Assembly (NCBI RefSeq): GCF_009749385.1
Contig: NZ_WBIN01000002.1
Span: forward strand, 372,001 to 436,000
Reading direction: 5' to 3'
Source of the DNA: Agromyces allii
GTDB lineage: Bacteria > Actinomycetota > Actinomycetes > Actinomycetales > Microbacteriaceae
Length of the DNA: 64,000 nucleotides
A program made the position numbers and the translations under genes. The notes beneath the pieces are model-generated. The model did no database searches and was not told where the DNA came from. It saw only the letters and a program-made list of their open reading frames with translations. Of this stretch, positions 43,999 through 52,927 are shown one piece after another; the first letter of the stretch is position 1, and every line of letters starts with the position of its first letter.

Positions 43999-46900
43999 TC
44001 AGGCTCCCGCTTCGGCGGCGAACGCGCCGCAGTACTCGGCCCACGGGTCGCGGGCGGCCCCGACCTCGTCGGTGTACGGACCCATGGTGTCCAGGAAGGT
44101 GGGATCGCCGCCGGAGCCGGCGAACTGCTTCTCGCAGCTCACCGAGACCGAGAACGAGAGGAAGCACACCGACACCTCGATCGAGATCGACGCCTTGCCG
44201 ACGGCCTTCGCGCTGTCGTCGCCCGGCCCGGGTTCGGGACCGGAGATCGACCGGTAGCTGAGCTCGAGGTAGAGCTCGATCGATGCGGAGATCAGCCCGA
44301 GCACGTCGACCTCCCCGCGGGCGCGGAAGTAGCCGGTGAGCTGCACGCTCTGGGTGTCGCCGTCGATCTCGAGGCGGAAGTAGATGCCCGCCATGACCGA
44401 CAGGCTTCCGGATGCCACGACGAAGCTCATCTCGACGGCGGCACCGAACTCGAACGCCGCCTCGATGACCTTGAGGCCCTTCGGGGAGATCGTGATGGCG
44501 AAGAAGCCGCCCCCGGCGAAGAACGCGACCTGCAACCGGAACGGGTTCTCACGGGTCGCGAAGAAGAACCGGAACTCGAGGGATTCGCCGATGAACGGCA
44601 CGGAGAGCTCGGCGCCGACGTGGATGTTCGTGAGGGCGAAGACGCCGACGGCGAGATCGGGGATCTCGAGGTCGAACCCGGCCTTGAGCCCGCTGGCGGC
44701 GACGTCGAGGTAGGGCGGGTCGCTGAACCCGTCGAACGGGATGATCTCCTTCAGCGTCTCGACGAACGCCAGCGGGCCGAGGAACTCGATGCCCTGGGGG
44801 CGCCCCTCCTTGCCGTCGGCGAGTTCGACGTTCACGTCGGTCTTGCGCCCCGGCGCGACCGAGAACTCCATGACGGTGACGTGGATGGCGATGAACTGCG
44901 TGCTGCCGAGCAGCGTCACGGTGAACGGCGGCAGCGAGCACGAGACGAGCGACTCGGGCACTCCCCCGTGGAGCGGCGCCTGCACCTCGGCGACGAGGCG
45001 CAGCATCCGGTCGCCCTCGGGTTGGAAGACCGGCGGGGTCACGCCGCCGGGCGCCCACGGCACGAGTTCGGTCGACCAGTCGAGCCTGGCGCTCACCTGT
45101 TCGGGCAGGAGCGCACCCGTGGCGAAGGCCTGGATCTGGTCGGCGAGGGGTCCGGCCTGGGCCACCAGGTCGGCGAGCCGGCGGAGCAGTCCGAGCGCAC
45201 GCTCGAGGTCGGGGCGCGGAATCGGCAGGTCGGCACCGGTCGCGCCGAGCGCGTCGGCGAGGGTCTTCGCGGCCGTGCCGATGCCGGCGAGGATGCCGGC
45301 GAAGTCCTGCGGCGGGTTGGGCGGCTGCGCCACGAGTGCGAGCGCGTCGGTGAAGTCCTCGCCTCGGGCCAGGAGGTCGGCGGCGGCCTGCTGCACGGCC
45401 GCACCCTGCGCGGGGAGTGCGCCGGCCTGCTGCGTGAGGAAGGCGCGGGCTTCGTTCACCGACTGCCCGAGTCCGACGACCGCGTTGACGGCCTGGGTGA
45501 CGAACGCAGGCAGCGGGCTGCCGGTCGCGGGCAGCAGGTCGGAGAGCGGCAGGATGCCGAACAGCTTCGCCGCATCGAGCCCGAACATGCCGCCGACGTC
45601 GAAGCCCGCGGCGTCGGACGCGAGCGCGGCGAGGTCTCCGCCGACCGGTCCGACCCGTCGTGCGAGCGCGGACACCTCGACGCTCGGACTCACGAATCCG
45701 CCGGACTTCTGCGACTGCGTCGAGAACCCCATGGTCGGCACGTCGCCCGGAGCGATGGGCGCGCCGTCCGCCTTCGCGAGCTGGAGGAAGAGGCCACCCT
45801 CGTTGCCCGTGTGCGCGGGACCGGTGCCGACGCCCGCAGTCCGGTAGGCGGTCGCGTAGGTCAGCGCCAGCGGTTCGGTCTGCCCGGTGAACGCCGACAT
45901 CGCCGGCACCGGCGCCCGGGCGACCCGCATGACGGGCAGCACGAAGTTCACGGCGCGGTCGCTCGTCGCCGTGTCGAACTCGGCATCGAAGCGGATGTCG
46001 GTGGTCGCCAGCGTCGTGTCGTCGGGGTCGAGCGGCGGGGCGTACGCGACCCGCTGCCCGCCGAGGTCGTACGTCGTGTTCGCGAGGTTCGCCGCGATGC
46101 GCGCCATGTCGCGGCCCGCCGGATCGGTGAAGACGGTCTTCTCGACGAACACGAGCGGGCCCTCCCACTCGACGAGCCGGTTCGAGATGTCGTTCGCGAG
46201 GAACCGGAACCGGAACGGCACCTGCCCCGGCACGGGCGAACCGCCGACGGCCCCGTCGACGGAGGCGACCTCCGGCACGAAGATCTGGCCCTTGGCCGGC
46301 GGCGCTCCCGGGATACCCGACGAGAGCTTCACCGGGGCGGCGAGCGGTGGCGTCGACGCGGTCAGGATGCGCACCCAGCGGAACGGCATCCGGTTGTCGA
46401 ACGTGGCCTTCCCCGAAGCGAGGAATCGGCGCTCGGGCTGGCGCACGATGACGAACAGCCGCTGGTAGAGCGTCGCCCGACCGTCGTCCTTGACCCGGCG
46501 CTCGGTGATCTTCACGAGCGAGGCCCGGTGCCCGAACGGCAGCAGCACGCCCTGATAGACGACCTTGACGTAGTGGTCGCGACCGAGCGTCGCGCGATGC
46601 CGCCACTCCTCGATCGAGAGCCCGTCGGCGCGCAGCGGGTCGAAGTGCGCCTCGAGGGCGAGCCACCCGCCGGCGGACGTGAGCATGAGATGCTCGACCG
46701 CCGCAGGCGCCGGCTTGTACCGCGGCCATCGATGGTTCGAGGTCAGGTGCACGAGCTGCATGCGGTCGCGCACCGACAGCGTCGCCCGGAACGGCCGCAG
46801 CCGCTCGGCCGGCGGCGCGGCAGCCTGATCCCCGAAGTCCTCCTCGGGGAATGCGGCAGCGCCCTGGGCCGGGCCGTTGCCGTCGGTGAAGTCGCGCGTC

Positions 46901-48033
46901 CAGACTGCGCGCACGGTGCGACCGGCCGCCTGCTGCTCGTCGACCGGAGGCGCGGCCTGCGGATCGAGGTCGGCTGCGGCATCCGTTCGGGAGGCGAGCC
47001 TGGAGTGCCAGAGTTCGACGCGACCGTCGTGATCGACGGGGTCGAGCGCATGGGTGAACGCCCCGCGCGACGGCGGACTGAGCTGCAGCCGCCACGGCAG
47101 TTCGAGTGCGGTCTCGGTCGAGGCCGGCTCTCGCGGGATCGGCGGCCGCAGGTCGAGCGGGAAGCGCGGCCCGAGTTCGACGCCCGCACGCACGTCGGTC
47201 GTCACGGCCGACACGGCGGACGTCGCGCCGAACCGGGTCTCGAGCTCGGCCGCCGTGCGCCGGAGCCTGGCGACCTCGGAGAGGTCGGTGAGCGCGACTC
47301 CCGCGTCGATGATCCTGCCGACGGCGGCCGCGCGACGAGCAGGCGGCAGGACGACCACCCCACGAGCCCGCTCCGCTCCCGCACGACGCCCGAACCGTCG
47401 ACGGGCGGCGACGCCGACCTCGCTCACGCGGTCGACGACCGAGGTGATCGCACCCAACTGCTCGGCCAGGTCGAACCAGCGGATGATCGCCGGAGCGCCC
47501 TCGGCGTGCGGCACGACGCTGAGCGGAAGGACGCGCATGGCGTGCAGGAGCCCTGCCTCGGTGTAGGGCACGCGTTCGGTCGTCACCGTGTACGCGATGC
47601 GGCTGCTCCTCGCGATGCGCGCCTCGACGGGATACGTCGGAGGTTCGGAGCCGCCGGGGAGCTTGACGCGCTTCTGCTCCACCGGTGACACCGGCGCCTC
47701 GGTCTTGAACGTGCTCTCCGGCCCGGCCGCGTCGAAGAACGCCCGCTCGAGCAGATGCTGCGGCCCCACGTCCGCGACGAGGAACGCGGGCCGCTCGGGC
47801 GTCCGGCGCACGAGATGCGGTCGGCCGTCGACATCGACCCGGTCGAGCCCGATGAACCGGAACTCGATGCGGAGCAGGTCTTCGGGCCTGAAGACGGCGA
47901 CCCGCGGCAACGACTCCGCCGGTGCGGCCTGCCCGCCGATCTCGAGCACCTCGCCGAACGGCAGTTCGACCCGTTCGGCCCGCGCGAAGACGCGCCCCAT
48001 CGCCGCGAGCAGATTCGGATCGACGCCGGCCAT
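43999..48033 (-). CDS. Giant protein of unknown function (first of a coupled pair)
   Basis: A 1344-residue protein of unrecognised family. The N-terminal 800 residues look beta-rich. Residues about 820-980 are Ala/Gln-rich amphipathic helix (for example QSVNEARAFLTQQAGAL). Residues about 1125-1265 are a run of alternating hydrophobic/polar strands (VGVFALTNIHVGAELSVPF, AAFEFGAAVEMSFVVASGSL). The tail has paired cysteines (VCFLSFSVSVSCEKQF) and a short acidic end. No signal peptide is seen. The ATG at 48033 was chosen because GAGGGG is six bases upstream; the longer open frame lacks support. The 5' leader contains a strong hairpin. Confidence 0.85.
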   Translation of the reverse strand: MAGVDPNLLAAMGRVFARAERVELPFGEVLEIGGQAAPAESLPRVAVFRPEDLLRIEFRFIGLDRVDVDGRPHLVRRTPERPAFLVADVGPQHLLERAFFDAAGPESTFKTEAPVSPVEQKRVKLPGGSEPPTYPVEARIARSSRIAYTVTTERVPYTEAGLLHAMRVLPLSVVPHAEGAPAIIRWFDLAEQLGAITSVVDRVSEVGVAARRRFGRRAGAERARGVVVLPPARRAAAVGRIIDAGVALTDLSEVARLRRTAAELETRFGATSAVSAVTTDVRAGVELGPRFPLDLRPPIPREPASTETALELPWRLQLSPPSRGAFTHALDPVDHDGRVELWHSRLASRTDAAADLDPQAAPPVDEQQAAGRTVRAVWTRDFTDGNGPAQGAAAFPEEDFGDQAAAPPAERLRPFRATLSVRDRMQLVHLTSNHRWPRYKPAPAAVEHLMLTSAGGWLALEAHFDPLRADGLSIEEWRHRATLGRDHYVKVVYQGVLLPFGHRASLVKITERRVKDDGRATLYQRLFVIVRQPERRFLASGKATFDNRMPFRWVRILTASTPPLAAPVKLSSGIPGAPPAKGQIFVPEVASVDGAVGGSPVPGQVPFRFRFLANDISNRLVEWEGPLVFVEKTVFTDPAGRDMARIAANLANTTYDLGGQRVAYAPPLDPDDTTLATTDIRFDAEFDTATSDRAVNFVLPVMRVARAPVPAMSAFTGQTEPLALTYATAYRTAGVGTGPAHTGNEGGLFLQLAKADGAPIAPGDVPTMGFSTQSQKSGGFVSPSVEVSALARRVGPVGGDLAALASDAAGFDVGGMFGLDAAKLFGILPLSDLLPATGSPLPAFVTQAVNAVVGLGQSVNEARAFLTQQAGALPAQGAAVQQAAADLLARGEDFTDALALVAQPPNPPQDFAGILAGIGTAAKTLADALGATGADLPIPRPDLERALGLLRRLADLVAQAGPLADQIQAFATGALLPEQVSARLDWSTELVPWAPGGVTPPVFQPEGDRMLRLVAEVQAPLHGGVPESLVSCSLPPFTVTLLGSTQFIAIHVTVMEFSVAPGRKTDVNVELADGKEGRPQGIEFLGPLAFVETLKEIIPFDGFSDPPYLDVAASGLKAGFDLEIPDLAVGVFALTNIHVGAELSVPFIGESLEFRFFFATRENPFRLQVAFFAGGGFFAITISPKGLKVIEAAFEFGAAVEMSFVVASGSLSVMAGIYFRLEIDGDTQSVQLTGYFRARGEVDVLGLISASIELYLELSYRSISGPEPGPGDDSAKAVGKASISIEVSVCFLSFSVSVSCEKQFAGSGGDPTFLDTMGPYTDEVGAARDPWAEYCGAFAAEAGA

Positions 48034-48074
48034 GTGCTGCCCCTCACCGCGTGCGCACGCCCGACACCTGTCAC

Positions 48075-48094
48075 GGCGAGCGAAGACGCTCGCC
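48075..48094 (-). other. Hairpin in the leader of the giant gene pair
   Basis: GGCGAGCG and CGCTCGCC pair over 8 bp with a four-base loop (TCTT on the transcribed strand), about 40-60 bases before the start codon. A TAGCGT -10 candidate lies just upstream at 48137-48132. It may stabilise or regulate the message. Confidence 0.5.
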
Positions 48095-48153
48095 GGGGGC
48101 GCCGGACGGCCCGACGCGGTCGAGCGCGTCAACGCTACTCTCCGAGCTTCCGG

Positions 48154-48207
48154 GCGGCGGCCCCCGAACGGGGGAGGGCGAGAGCGGACCGGAGCACGGG
48201 CCGCCGC
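48154..48207 (-). terminator. Terminator after the histidine kinase gene
   Basis: Outer arms GCGGCGGCCC (48154-48163) and GGGCCGCCGC (48198-48207) enclose the sequence; an alternative inner hairpin is CCCCC-GAAC-GGGGG (48161-48174). It would separate the two-component operon from the giant genes downstream. Confidence 0.55.
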
Positions 48208-48225
48208 CGCACCGTCCGACCGCGG

Positions 48226-49593
48226 CTACTCGCTTGCGCCGGCGATCGGCGGCAGGACCACGACGACCGTGAGTCCTTCGCCCGGGCGATTGTCGAGTCG
48301 GATGTCTCCCCCGGCGCTCTTCACGATCGCGTCGACGATGGCGAGCCCGAGTCCGACGCCGTTGCTTCCAACCCTGGATGCGTCGGCTCTGCTGAACCGG
48401 TCGAGCGCAGTCGGAGCGAACGCGGGATCGAGCCCGCCGCCGGTGTCGGCGACCGAAAGCGTCAGGTCGCCGCCGTCGAGCCGCAACGAGATCTCTACGC
48501 TGCCCTCGTCACGCACCGCGCGGAGGGAGTTGTTCGCGAGGTTGTCGACGAGTCGACCGAAGTCCTCGGCGCGGACGCCGTAGCGGAGTCCGCTCGGCCA
48601 GGGGCCGTTGAAGCTCCGGTACGAGACCACCACGTCGGCGCCCACGACTCGGGCCCGTTCGACGGCGTCGGCCGTCTCGCGCTCGAGCTCGGGCGCCGAC
48701 GACGCACCCGCACGACCGACCGCATCGATCTCGGAGAGCTCGAGCAACGACGAGACCAGGCGGGAGAGCCGCATGACGTTGCGCTGGGCACCCCGCACAT
48801 CGGAGAGCATCTGGTCGACCGACGCGGATTCGGCGATCGCCACCTGGAGCTGCGTGTTAACGAGCGCGAGCGGGGTGCGCAGTTCATGACTGGCATCGGC
48901 GACGAACTGGCGCTCCCTCGCGGCCGAGGCGCGCAGCCGTTCGACCAGGTCGTTGAGCGTTCGAGCGAGTTCGGCGATCTCGTCGTTCGTCTCGCCGACG
49001 GGCAGCAGCTCCGTCGTCGAGGACTCGCTCAGCTCCTCTGCGGCCGTACGGAGGCGCTCCACCGGCGCGAGCGAGATCGAGGTCAGCAGCCAGGCCGCCA
49101 CCGCGGTGCCCGCCGAGATGACGGCGAGACCGACGATCAGCAACAACCGCATCTGCGTGAGGATCGTGTTCTCGGCCTCGGCATGACGGGCGGCGACGAC
49201 CGTCCACTCGTCGGCACCGACCTGCAACTGCGTCGCCTTGACGAGGTACGGGGTGCCGTCGGCGTCGGCTTCGCTCGTCCGCTCGAGCGTCGTGAGCTGC
49301 GGGAGCATGTCGGACAGCGGGGACGGAAGCGAATCCACCGGTGTCGACCCGTCGGGGGCGACGACGGCGACGAGTTGCGACGGGCCCGGCGCGTCGAACG
49401 GCTCGGACGGCTCGGTCTCGAGTGCCACGACGTACGGGGCGCTGTCGCTGCGCAGCACGGCGGTCGTCCCCTCGCGCACGATGCGCTCGATCTGCGAGTT
49501 GATGACGATGCCGGCCGCGACCGAGATGAGGATCGCGATGAGGAGGCTGCCGCCCGCGATCCGGGCACGGATGCCGCGTCGCCCGCGCATCAC
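48226..49593 (-). CDS. Sensor histidine kinase
   Basis: A 455-residue membrane kinase: first membrane helix about 13-33, an extracytoplasmic sensor domain of about 120 residues, second helix about 150-172, a HAMP linker, the phosphoacceptor His in FVADASHELRTPL, and an ATPase domain with NLANNSLRAV (N box), DTGGGLD and GVGLGLAIVDAIV. The signal is unknown. Its start overlaps the response-regulator stop by four bases (ATGA), a tight operon with coupled translation. Confidence 0.93.
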   Translation of the reverse strand: MMRGRRGIRARIAGGSLLIAILISVAAGIVINSQIERIVREGTTAVLRSDSAPYVVALETEPSEPFDAPGPSQLVAVVAPDGSTPVDSLPSPLSDMLPQLTTLERTSEADADGTPYLVKATQLQVGADEWTVVAARHAEAENTILTQMRLLLIVGLAVISAGTAVAAWLLTSISLAPVERLRTAAEELSESSTTELLPVGETNDEIAELARTLNDLVERLRASAARERQFVADASHELRTPLALVNTQLQVAIAESASVDQMLSDVRGAQRNVMRLSRLVSSLLELSEIDAVGRAGASSAPELERETADAVERARVVGADVVVSYRSFNGPWPSGLRYGVRAEDFGRLVDNLANNSLRAVRDEGSVEISLRLDGGDLTLSVADTGGGLDPAFAPTALDRFSRADASRVGSNGVGLGLAIVDAIVKSAGGDIRLDNRPGEGLTVVVVLPPIAGASE

Positions 49594-50273
49594 GCCGGCG
49601 CCGGCACCGTGTCGAGTCGGAATCCGACGCCGCGCACCGTCGCGATGCGCACGCGGGCGTCGACCCGGTCGAGCTTGCGCCGCAGGTAGCTGACGTACTG
49701 GTCGACGACATTGGAGTCGATGTGCGCCGGAGTGTCCCAGACCTCCTCGAGGATCGCGGCGCGGGATCGGACCTCGTTCGGCTTGGCGGCCAGGCTCCAG
49801 AGCACGTCGAACTCGGTGCGACTCATTGGGATCTCCTGCTCGCCGGCCCGCACGCGATGGCGGTGCAGGTCGAGCGCGAGGCCGCCCACCTCGAGACGCA
49901 CCGGCGCATGGAGGGTGTCACGGCGCCGGACCGCCCGGATGCGCGCGGACAGCTCGGCGAGATCGAACGGCTTGACCATGTAGTCGTCGGCGCCCGAATC
50001 CAGACCTCGGACCCGATCGTCGACCGCGTGCCGTGCCGTCAGCAGGATGACGGCGATCGTCGAGTCGAACTCCTTGACCCTGCGGCAGAGCTCGAGACCC
50101 GACATGCCCGGGAGCATGAGGTCGACGACGGCGAGATCGAACCGCCCGTCGCGGACGGAGCCCATCGCGGCGATGCCGTCGTGCGCCTGCGTCACGTGAT
50201 GGCCCTCGGTCGCCAGACCACGGGCGAGGAGTTCGGTCATCTCCGTTTCATCGTCGACGACGAGGATGCGCAT
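49590..50273 (-). CDS. OmpR-family response regulator
   Basis: A 227-residue regulator with an intact receiver domain (acidic pair DDE near the start, phosphoacceptor D51 in VVDLMLPG, K in MVKPFD) and a C-terminal winged helix (SRTEFDVLWSLAAKPNEVRS; YVSYLRRKLD; TVRGVGFRLD). It is cotranscribed with the histidine kinase. A -10 candidate TAGGAT lies about 35 bases upstream (minus strand), with GAGAGGGG as ribosome-binding site. Confidence 0.94.
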   Translation of the reverse strand: MRILVVDDETEMTELLARGLATEGHHVTQAHDGIAAMGSVRDGRFDLAVVDLMLPGMSGLELCRRVKEFDSTIAVILLTARHAVDDRVRGLDSGADDYMVKPFDLAELSARIRAVRRRDTLHAPVRLEVGGLALDLHRHRVRAGEQEIPMSRTEFDVLWSLAAKPNEVRSRAAILEEVWDTPAHIDSNVVDQYVSYLRRKLDRVDARVRIATVRGVGFRLDTVPAPA

Positions 50274-50326
50274 CGCTCAACCCCTCTCGAACGGGTGCCC
50301 CCCATCCTAGAACCGGCCCTGCTCGG

Positions 50327-51154
50327 TCACGGGGTCGCGAGTCGGGGATCCTCGTCGACCAGCGCACGCCGGTCCGCCGCGATGCGGATGCTCATGAAGA
50401 TCACCAATCCGACGATCACGATCAGGAACACGGCGCTCGTCACGGTCGTGCCCAGACCCAGTCCGCCGTCGGCCACGGGCTGCGAGGCGAGATCGCCGAG
50501 CGAGGCTCCCAACGGCCGGGTGAGCACGTACGCGATCCAGAAGCAGACCACCGCGCTCGCGCGGAAGACGGAGTACGCCAGTGCGACGGCCGCGATGAGG
50601 ACCGCGAAGAGGATCGAGGCGACCAGGTAGCCGAGTCCCAGCGCCTCGGACACGAGGTCGCCCGCCGCCGTGCCGAGCGCGAACGTGAAGAGGATCGCCA
50701 GCCAGTAGTACGCCTCGCGTCGACGCGTGACGATGGAGTGGATCGAGAGCGTGCGTTCCCGCGCGTACCAGACCACGAAGGTCACGGCCAGGAGCGCCGA
50801 GAAGACGAGCGTCGAGAGCCCGAGCGGCACGCCCGCGGCATCCGTCAGGTTGTCGGTGATGAGCGTGCCGACGACGCTGATGAGCACGACCGTGATCCAG
50901 TACACGGCCGGGACGTACCGACGCGTCCAGAACTGCGCGCCGAGTGCGACGAGGAACAGCGCGCCCGTGACGATCGAGGTCGCGGTCAGGCCGAACCCGA
51001 GCGTGGCGTTCAGGTAGTCGGCCGCGGTCTCCCCGACCGTCGTCGAGAAGACCTTGATGATCCAGAAGGCGAGGGTGATCTGCGGCACCTTGCTGTACAG
51101 CAGGTCGCTGATGCGCGTCGATTCGACGGTGACGGGTGCGGTGTCGGTTGTCAT
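50327..51154 (-). CDS. Four-repeat membrane protein (COG4705-like)
   Basis: A 275-residue integral membrane protein with about eight helices, recognised as the COG4705 uncharacterised membrane-anchored family. Four internal repeats are visible, each an aromatic-Trp start and a Gly-x3/4-Asp motif: FWIIKVFSTTVGETAADYL, YWITVVLISVVGTLITDNL, YYWLAILFTFALGTAAGDL and FWIAYVLTRPLGASLGDL. The Asp in every repeat suggests ion or metal handling, but no substrate is established. It lies 50 bases upstream of a response regulator on the same strand, so it may be in that operon. Confidence 0.8.
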   Translation of the reverse strand: MTTDTAPVTVESTRISDLLYSKVPQITLAFWIIKVFSTTVGETAADYLNATLGFGLTATSIVTGALFLVALGAQFWTRRYVPAVYWITVVLISVVGTLITDNLTDAAGVPLGLSTLVFSALLAVTFVVWYARERTLSIHSIVTRRREAYYWLAILFTFALGTAAGDLVSEALGLGYLVASILFAVLIAAVALAYSVFRASAVVCFWIAYVLTRPLGASLGDLASQPVADGGLGLGTTVTSAVFLIVIVGLVIFMSIRIAADRRALVDEDPRLATP

Positions 51155-51342
51155 GCGCTCACCGTTCCGGCCGTGCCTGAGGCGAACCTGTGGCGGGCGC
51201 CGGCTTCCCTGAACGTGTTCTCAGAGAGATCGCCCTCGGATGCGACTCTGTACGAACCCTCAGAGATCGGCCCGCTTCCGACACCGCTCACACATCCTGG
51301 GCTCCCACCCTGAACAGACACCGGTTCGGAATCGAGTCCACC

Positions 51343-52896
51343 ATGACGAGCACGCTCAGCCCTGCTCAGGCCGCCGCGGCTCCAAGCGCGGCTGCGAGCG
51401 CGGACCCGGCCGCGCACCCGACTGCGCCACCCGCACCGAACCGGCGACGTCTTGCCGCGCCGGCCGTCGGGCTCCTCGCGGGGCTGATCGCCGTGGCCGG
51501 GGCCGGCATCCCGTCGTACTGGGGCGACGAGGCCGCGAGCGTGCTCTCGGCCTCGCGCAGCCTGCCGAGCCTCTTCGCCCTGCTCGGGCACATCGACGCC
51601 GTCCACGGAACCTACTACCTGTTCCTCCACGTCTGGACGGGCCTGTTCGGCACGTCCGAGGCGGTCGTGCGCCTGCCGAGCGCCATGGCCGTCGGCATGG
51701 CCGCAGCGGGCACGGTCGTGCTCGGCGGACGGCTGTACGACCGGCGGCTCGGCGTGCTCGCGGGCCTGGTGTTCGCGATCCTCCCCGAGGTGACGCGCAT
51801 GGGAGTGGAGGCACGCTCCTACGCCTTCGCGATGGCCGCGGCCGTCTGGCTGACCGCGTGGTTCGTCGCACTCGTGCGGCGCGGAGAGACCCGTCGCCGG
51901 ATCTGGCTGCTCTTCGGCGTCGCCGCGGCCGGGGCGGTCTACGTCTTCCTGTACCTGGCACTGCTGCTGGTCGCGCAGCTCGTGTTCCTCCTCGCCTGCC
52001 GCGCCGACCGTGCCGTCGTGCGCAGGTGGCTCGAGGCGGTGACGCTCGCCGCGCTGCTCGCCGCACCCATCGTGGCCGCGGCGCTCGACCAACGCGCACA
52101 GATCCGCTTCCTCGCCGAACGCGACTACGCCACCCCGGCATCGGTCCTCGTGGGCCAGTGGTTCGCGACCCCGGTCTTCGCATGCTTCGCCTGGGCGTTC
52201 ATCGTCGTCGCGCTGGTCGCCGGGTTCTGGTCCGACCGCCGACGCCACTTCAGTTCATTCGCGCTCGTGCTGACGTGGTTCGCCGCTCCGACGCTGCTGA
52301 TCCTCGCGGGGAACGCCTGGGTCTCCCCCATGTACAACCTCCGCTACCCGTCGTTCTGCGCCCCGGCCGTGGCCCTGCTGATCGCGCTCGGCATCGACCG
52401 CGCGGCATCCGTCGCTCGGGACGGCCGCTGGCGCACGGTCGGGCGCATCGCAGCGACGGTCGTCCTGGTCGCCGTGGCGGCACCGCAGTACGCGGCCCAA
52501 CGCGGGCCGTACGCGAAGGACGGAGGCGCGGATCTCCGGCAGACCGCGGAGGTCGTGGCGGCGCATGCGACATCCGGCGACGGCATCGTCTTCGACCCGT
52601 CAGTCAAGCCGTCTCGCAGGCCGCGCCTCTCGATCGACCTCTACCCGGAGCGGTTCGCGGGCCTCGCGGACCTCGCGCTCGTGAAGCCCTATGGGGGGCG
52701 AACCTCGCTCTGGGATCGCGTCGCCCCGGTCGATGCGATCGCGAATGCGATCCGGCAGCACGACACCGTCTGGGTGGTCGAGAGCGGAGCCGATCGGACC
52801 GAGGTCGATGCCGTTCGCTCGCTCGGATACGTCGTGCGCCGGGCACTCCCGGTGCACCGCACGACCGTCTACGAACTGACCAGGGAGCAGCCATGA
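51343..52896 (+). CDS. GT39-like membrane glycosyltransferase
   Basis: A 517-residue polytopic protein with about ten membrane helices. The first extracytoplasmic loop has SYWGDEAASVLSA, the conserved acidic catalytic pair of GT-C (protein mannosyl-/arabinosyltransferase-type) enzymes, followed by HGTYYLFLHVWTGLFG. Such enzymes use polyprenyl-phosphate sugars at the outer face of the membrane; donor and acceptor are unknown. Downstream lies a GtrA protein, a family implicated in flipping polyprenyl-phosphate sugars, supporting a joint cell-envelope glycosylation role. No clear ribosome-binding site precedes the ATG. Confidence 0.85.
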   Translation: MTSTLSPAQAAAAPSAAASADPAAHPTAPPAPNRRRLAAPAVGLLAGLIAVAGAGIPSYWGDEAASVLSASRSLPSLFALLGHIDAVHGTYYLFLHVWTGLFGTSEAVVRLPSAMAVGMAAAGTVVLGGRLYDRRLGVLAGLVFAILPEVTRMGVEARSYAFAMAAAVWLTAWFVALVRRGETRRRIWLLFGVAAAGAVYVFLYLALLLVAQLVFLLACRADRAVVRRWLEAVTLAALLAAPIVAAALDQRAQIRFLAERDYATPASVLVGQWFATPVFACFAWAFIVVALVAGFWSDRRRHFSSFALVLTWFAAPTLLILAGNAWVSPMYNLRYPSFCAPAVALLIALGIDRAASVARDGRWRTVGRIAATVVLVAVAAPQYAAQRGPYAKDGGADLRQTAEVVAAHATSGDGIVFDPSVKPSRRPRLSIDLYPERFAGLADLALVKPYGGRTSLWDRVAPVDAIANAIRQHDTVWVVESGADRTEVDAVRSLGYVVRRALPVHRTTVYELTREQP

Positions 52897-52916
52897 GCGA
52901 GACCTCCGGTCGATGA
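52893..52916 (+). CDS. Seven-residue overlapping relay ORF
   Basis: ATG at 52893 overlaps the glycosyltransferase stop as ATGA, encodes MSETSGR, and its TGA overlaps another ATG (52913, again ATGA) in frame with GtrA. AGGGAG lies six bases upstream. It could relay ribosomes from one gene to the next; peptide function is unlikely. Confidence 0.4.
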   Translation: MSETSGR

Positions 52917-52927
52917 GGAGTCCCGCC

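Noticed and set aside
38952..44261. 1769-residue open frame on the plus strand opposite the esterase and giant genes
   Set aside because: Its composition (Arg, Gly, Glu, Val, with no domain) is typical of an antisense frame. It runs across three genes with good starts and coupling on the minus strand.
43708..47688. 1326-residue open frame on the plus strand opposite the first giant gene
   Set aside because: Antisense shadow with the same skewed composition. The minus-strand frame has a proper ribosome-binding site, stop-start coupling and protein-like strand patterns.
51209..51270. CTCAGAGA direct repeats upstream of the glycosyltransferase
   Set aside because: Two copies 39 bases apart with no helical phasing and no match to the TTCAG sites; too weak to call an operator.
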